Positions 31,656-35,119 of a stretch of DNA of 35,119 bases are shown one piece after another. The DNA is from CAIKOD01 sp035543455 (GTDB lineage: Archaea; Halobacteriota; Methanomicrobia; Methanomicrobiales; Methanospirillaceae), in contig DATKKE010000006.1 of assembly GCA_035543455.1 (NCBI GenBank), forward strand, positions 1 through 35,119, given 5' to 3'. Each line of letters opens with the position of its first letter. Position 1 is the first letter of the stretch. Both the position numbers and the translations under genes were made by a program. The notes beneath the pieces are model-generated. The model did no database searches. It was not told where the DNA came from and saw only the letters and a list, made by a program, of their open reading frames with translations.

Positions 31656-32942
31656 ATGCTTACCCTCGTTCAGGAATGCCTCCATGGGATACCTCCAGCA
31701 GTGGAGGATACCGCACGGGCTGAGGGGATGGAACCCGGGGACCTCGCGAAACTCATAGCCTGCGGGCGCGTCGTGATCCCCTCGAACCCGGTGAGAATGC
31801 ACCGGGGATGCGCCGTTGGCGAGAGGTGCAGCGTGAAGGTCAATGTCAATATCGGGACCTCGGGTGAACGCTGCGATGAGCGCCTTGAACGGGAAAAGGC
31901 AGAGGCTGCGATCGCGAACGGGGCCGATACCCTGATGGACCTTTCGACGGGCGGGGACCTTCCCCGCATCAGGAAACAGATCCTCTCGTTTGACGTTCCT
32001 GTCGGGACAGTCCCTGTGTACGAAGCAGTCAGGAGGGCGGGAAATGCGGCAGATGTGGATGCCGACCTGCTGTTCAACGTCATCCGCGAACATTGCAGGG
32101 ATGGGGTGGATTTCCTTACCCTCCACTGCGGGGTTAACCGGGAAGCCCTCGCGGCTCTCCGCGATGATCCGCGTTTAATGGGAGTTGTCAGTCGCGGCGG
32201 GGCGTTCCACATCGCGATGATGGTTGAAAGGGACGAAGAAAATCCCCTCTATGCCGAATATGATTACCTGCTCGAGATCCTTTCAGAATACGAGGTTGTG
32301 ATCAGTCTCGGGGACGGCATGAGGCCCGGGTGCCTGCAGGACTCGGTGCGAAAGGCAAAAACCGTAGAATACCTGACCCTCGGAGGTCTGGCTGACCGGG
32401 CTCTCGACCGTGGAGTCCAGCGGATGATCGAAGGCCCCGGACATATCCCGATGGAACAGATCGGATATAATATTAAGATGATCAAGGAACTGACCCGTTA
32501 TGCCCCCCTGTACCTTCTTGGTCCGCTCGTTACCGATATCGGTGCCGGTTACGACCATGTTACTGCGGCAATCGGAGGAGCGATCGCCTGCATGAACGGT
32601 GCAGATTTCCTGTGCATGGTTACGCCGGCCGAACACCTGGCATTGCCTGACGTGCATGACATAACGGAAGGCACCCGCGTAGCAAAACTCGCCGCTCACA
32701 TCGGTGACATGGCCAGGAGGAACGACGACTCGCTCCTGCAAAGGGAAAACCGGATGGCGGACGCCCGCAGGAGACTCGACTGGGATGAACAGTTCAAAAT
32801 TGCCCTCTTTGGAGATGTGGCGAGAAAAATCCATGAAAGGGACGGAACACTCGAGACCTGCTCGATGTGCGGTGACCTGTGTGCGATGAAGCTGGTAAAA
32901 GACCTGCTCGATCGCGAACCGGCCAAAAAACAGAAAGAGTAG
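31656..32942 (+). CDS. thiC: Phosphomethylpyrimidine synthase ThiC
   Basis: A 428-residue radical SAM enzyme that converts aminoimidazole ribotide to HMP-phosphate, the pyrimidine moiety of thiamine. Visible motifs: KVNVNIGTSG, GADTLMDLSTGGDLP, GVDFLTLHCGVNRE, SRGGAFH, SLGDGMRPG, EGPGHIPMEQI, GPLVTDIGAGYDHVTAAIGGA and the C-terminal cluster motif CSMCGDLCAMK. Spacing is C-X2-C-X3-C, one shorter than the bacterial C-X2-C-X4-C. Start ATG 31656 (MLTLVQEC) fits the archaeal family start; ATGs at 31647 and 31620 are in frame. The starts of thiC and the MBL gene are divergent, 34 bases apart. No TPP riboswitch is present upstream. Confidence 0.95.
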   Translation: MLTLVQECLHGIPPAVEDTARAEGMEPGDLAKLIACGRVVIPSNPVRMHRGCAVGERCSVKVNVNIGTSGERCDERLEREKAEAAIANGADTLMDLSTGGDLPRIRKQILSFDVPVGTVPVYEAVRRAGNAADVDADLLFNVIREHCRDGVDFLTLHCGVNREALAALRDDPRLMGVVSRGGAFHIAMMVERDEENPLYAEYDYLLEILSEYEVVISLGDGMRPGCLQDSVRKAKTVEYLTLGGLADRALDRGVQRMIEGPGHIPMEQIGYNIKMIKELTRYAPLYLLGPLVTDIGAGYDHVTAAIGGAIACMNGADFLCMVTPAEHLALPDVHDITEGTRVAKLAAHIGDMARRNDDSLLQRENRMADARRRLDWDEQFKIALFGDVARKIHERDGTLETCSMCGDLCAMKLVKDLLDREPAKKQKE

Positions 32943-33320
32943 CCGGTATGTTTTCGATTCCGGGAATTATTGGTGTCTGTGCAGTCCTTCTGTGTTCTGA
33001 TGTGAAGTTTAAACCCATCAAAAGAGCTCATTTTTTCAATTTCCCGGATCTGTTGATTTCCTTACTTTTATTTATGTCTCACGCTGACAGGAGGAGGTTT
33101 CACCCCTCCCTGCCCCTCCCCCGTCATAATAGGCATTGGAAAAGGTTACAGGGGTAATGTTGGAGGAAGTTAATTTTTCAGATTGCTCACTATTCAGACC
33201 GGGGGCGCCTCAGCTCGGAGCAGAGTCTGAATACAAACATATTGTAAATACATTGAGAAGGGACCGGGATTTATTAATTTCAGGAAGTTAAGAGAGCAAA
33301 TTTTCCGTTCTCTCTCCTGT
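32943..33320. other. Intergenic region between convergent thiC and MFS genes
   Basis: 378 bases without a convincing gene. A notable inverted repeat is TATTCAGAC/GTCTGAATA (33191-33199 with 33225-33233), a 9-bp stem enclosing 25 bases with an inner GCTC/GAGC. Pyrimidine-rich C-tracts at 33090-33122 (CCCCTCCCTGCCCCTCCCCC) precede it. Nothing else was recognised. Confidence 0.5.
33191..33233. repeat. Inverted repeat (hairpin) between thiC and MFS genes
   Basis: A perfect 9-bp stem, TATTCAGAC/GTCTGAATA, with a GC-rich 25-base loop. It could be a bidirectional terminator structure or a protein site. Confidence 0.5.
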
Positions 33321-34709
33321 TTATGCATCTTTCCGCTGGTCCTTAGTCGGGCCCCTCGCATAGGACGCCAGGATCCCGAATAATCCCAGGACAACGAAGG
33401 TCGAGAATATGATCGTCATACTCAGCTGAAGCCCGGGGTATACTGCAGGTGTGATCCGGACCGTCCCGATCACTGTGGAAAAGACAAGCATTGCAATTGC
33501 GAGCGAGAACATCTGACCGATCGCCCTCGAAGTTGAGACCATGGCGGATGCGATTCCAAGCTGCCTGAGGTCTACTGAACTCATGATTGCGTTCGTATTA
33601 GGTGATGAGAAGAGACCATATCCAAGGCCAAGGATGACCATACCTGCAACTATGACAAGCACCGGGGTTGCAGGGGATATCAGTGCGAGGATACCGAGGC
33701 CCAGGGTGGTAAGAGCCATTCCGGCGGTTGCGAGGAGACGGGGCTCGATGAAATCAGAAAGGTGGCCGGAGACAGGTGACACAAGCACCTGGACAACCGG
33801 CTGGGCGACGAGGATAAGCCCGGTTGTCTGGGGATCGATTCCCCTGATGAACTGTAAATACAGAGACATGAGGAACCCTACAGCAAATACCACTGCGTAG
33901 TTGATCATGGAGGCGGCATTCGAATAGAGGAAAACTCTGTTTCCCGAAAAGAGAGACGGTTCGATGAGCGGGACCGCTGCCTTCTTTTCCCACCACACAA
34001 AACTGCAAAGAATAATCAGGCCCGCTCCTGTCCAGATAATCCCTTCAGGGGATGGAATAAGGGTAAGCCCGTACATGATACCGATCAGCATCGTACCATA
34101 CAGAACTGCCCCCGGCAGGTCGAACTGACGATTGGTATCTTCAGCCCATTCTCCGGGGATCCTGTATAGTGTGAGGACAATTACCGCGATTCCCAGGGGG
34201 ACGTTTACCAGAAAAATGCTCTGCCACCCTGCATGCTGGACCAGTACTCCGCCGATGAACGGGCCCAGTGAGAGTCCCGCATAAACCGTTGCCGTTACAA
34301 TGCCGATGGCCCGGCCCCTCTCCCCGGGAGGAAAGACTGCGGTGAGGATTGCAATCGACGTCCCGAAGACCATCCCACCACCAAGGCCCTGGATAACGCG
34401 GGCTGCGACAATTACAGGGCCTGCCCATGATAATGCGGCAAGCAGGGAACCAATGACAAACAGGAGGTTTCCCAGCAGGAAGAAGCGTTTCTTCCCGTAG
34501 ATATCGGCAAGTTTCCCGAACGGTACGATGCAGACAGCAGCGGTCAGGAGGTACGCGGAGGTTACCCAGCCGAGCGTCACTGCATCCAGCCCGAATGAAC
34601 CGGCAATCGCTGGCAGGGCGACATTAAGCGAGGACACGGTGTAGGGAACAAGGAACGATGCCAGCGATGCAACGAAGAGCAGGACTCGTTTCTCTCCGCC
34701 ATCGTTCAT
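33321..34709 (-). CDS. MFS multidrug-type transporter (DHA2/EmrB-like)
   Basis: A 462-residue major facilitator transporter with about 14 hydrophobic segments, typical of the DHA2 drug:H+ antiporter group. Motif A appears as GKLADIYGKKRFFLLG, motif B-like as ARVIQGLGGGMVFG and motif C as GLSLGPFIGGVLVQHAGW. The later half has PVSGHLSDFIEPR. Substrate unknown. The frame runs upstream to 34775, but the N-terminus from MNDGGEKRVLL at 34709 fits the family; an ATG at 34766 (MEEDTIQY) is possible. The promoter region overlaps the pseudogene on the other strand. Confidence 0.9.
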   Translation of the reverse strand: MNDGGEKRVLLFVASLASFLVPYTVSSLNVALPAIAGSFGLDAVTLGWVTSAYLLTAAVCIVPFGKLADIYGKKRFFLLGNLLFVIGSLLAALSWAGPVIVAARVIQGLGGGMVFGTSIAILTAVFPPGERGRAIGIVTATVYAGLSLGPFIGGVLVQHAGWQSIFLVNVPLGIAVIVLTLYRIPGEWAEDTNRQFDLPGAVLYGTMLIGIMYGLTLIPSPEGIIWTGAGLIILCSFVWWEKKAAVPLIEPSLFSGNRVFLYSNAASMINYAVVFAVGFLMSLYLQFIRGIDPQTTGLILVAQPVVQVLVSPVSGHLSDFIEPRLLATAGMALTTLGLGILALISPATPVLVIVAGMVILGLGYGLFSSPNTNAIMSSVDLRQLGIASAMVSTSRAIGQMFSLAIAMLVFSTVIGTVRITPAVYPGLQLSMTIIFSTFVVLGLFGILASYARGPTKDQRKDA

Positions 34710-34733
34710 GAGAAAAAAATTTGGATTTTTGGG

Positions 34734-35000
34734 GTGATGAGGGTATTGTATCGTATCTTCCTCCATCAACCACAAAGCACGCTAATCCTCGCTCTCAATC
34801 TTCGTGATATCTTGACTCCGGAAGAATTTTTTTACCATGTGTTCGAGTCCCTTCCCCGACAGGGACCCGGATGTCCCGGGGCGACCCGGAAAGCATATTC
34901 ATATCTTCCCCTCCCGTCAAAGGACCTGACCGTTCTTGATATCGGATGCGGCACCGGTTCCCAGACCCGGATGGATACGGGCATTTTAAAAAGCAATTAA
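34734..35000 (+). pseudogene. Truncated class I SAM-dependent methyltransferase
   Basis: An 88-codon frame. Residues 28-79 (about 34815-34971) read like the N-terminus of a class I methyltransferase: PEEFFYHVFESLPRQGPG, an Arg/Lys-Ala-(Y/F)-S segment and motif I LDIGCGTGSQTR. After motif I the homology stops abruptly and the frame ends 9 codons later, so motifs II-VI are missing. A functional enzyme would need about 150 or more further residues. The following DNA belongs to purE on the other strand, so the rest was deleted rather than frameshifted. The first 27 codons are probably not original coding sequence and overlap the MFS gene's upstream region. Confidence 0.7.
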
Positions 35001-35003
35001 TTC

Positions 35004-35119
35004 TTAGCGGGTTTCCAGGATCCTGATCGCGAGCAGTGCAGCATTTTCCCCGTTATCGATGCCGACACAGGCGACCGGTACACCTTTCGGCATCTGGACG
35101 ATCGATAATAATGCGTCAA
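35004..35119 (-). CDS. purE: PurE, 5-(carboxyamino)imidazole ribonucleotide mutase / AIR carboxylase, partial (N-terminus outside window)
   Basis: The minus strand reads into the window from its right edge and stops at TAA 35004-35006. The 37 visible codons give DALLSIVQMPKGVPVACVGI, followed by DNGENAALLAIRILETR, which is the conserved C-terminus of PurE (active-site-near SIVQMPKGVPVA and the DNGENAALLA helix). It acts in purine synthesis on carboxyaminoimidazole ribonucleotide. Class I or II cannot be told from this part. Confidence 0.9.
   Translation of the reverse strand, partial: DALLSIVQMPKGVPVACVGIDNGENAALLAIRILETR

Noticed and set aside
31560..31656. TPP riboswitch before thiC
   Set aside because: The upstream space is occupied by the divergent MBL gene and contains none of the conserved TPP core motifs.
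1..35119. CRISPR arrays, insertion sequences, rRNA genes
   Set aside because: No regularly spaced repeats, transposase motifs or rRNA signatures were seen.

Overview
The window comes from a methanogenic archaeon, most likely of the order Methanomicrobiales. The evidence is an archaeal Orc1/Cdc6 next to origin-recognition-box (ORB) motifs, the small subunit of the archaeal DNA polymerase D, an archaeal S26B signal peptidase, a complete archaeal-type CODH/acetyl-CoA synthase operon (cdhABCDE) and CofH of F420 synthesis. Coding DNA is GC-balanced and dense. Intergenic DNA is clearly AT-richer. I saw no rRNA, tRNA, CRISPR array or intact insertion sequence.

Layout. 1-386: 5' part of a MoaB-like gene (minus strand). 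387-1515: AT-rich, gene-free, with ORB repeats in opposite orientations; this is the probable chromosomal replication origin beside orc1/cdc6 (1516-2799). 2805-8533: plus-strand housekeeping genes (Lrp/AsnC regulator, aminotransferase, purA, Trm112-like protein, cbiB, pdxS, pdxT). 8926-22315: the CODH/ACS region. Two CooC-type nickel-insertion ATPases (minus) are divergent from a RACo-like ATP-dependent reductive activator (plus). Three very small genes (minus) lie between this and a tight minus-strand operon, cdhA-cdhB-cdhC-cdhD-cdhE-corrinoid protein-DUF166. 22749-24806: membrane pyrophosphatase hppA. 24882-28875: DNA polymerase D small subunit, signal peptidase, a DUF1805 protein and cofH. 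29220-31621: TMEM175-like channel, iron-sulfur flavoprotein, DUF123 protein and MBL hydrolase (all minus). Then thiC (plus), an MFS transporter (minus), a truncated methyltransferase pseudogene (plus) and the 3' end of purE (minus).

How the genes work together. CdhA/B form the CO dehydrogenase, CdhC the acetyl-CoA synthase, and CdhD/E the corrinoid iron-sulfur protein that carries the methyl group. CooC proteins mature the nickel sites. The RACo-like protein could re-reduce inactive Co(II) corrinoid using ATP. The operon also carries an extra MtaC-like corrinoid protein translationally coupled to a DUF166 protein, with no MtaB-type methyltransferase in the window. This is the best candidate for an undescribed module. 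Other candidates are a 37-codon gene with its own promoter and Shine-Dalgarno, upstream of a two-gene small-protein operon with a zinc ribbon, and two hairpin-rich intergenic regions that may encode non-coding RNAs.
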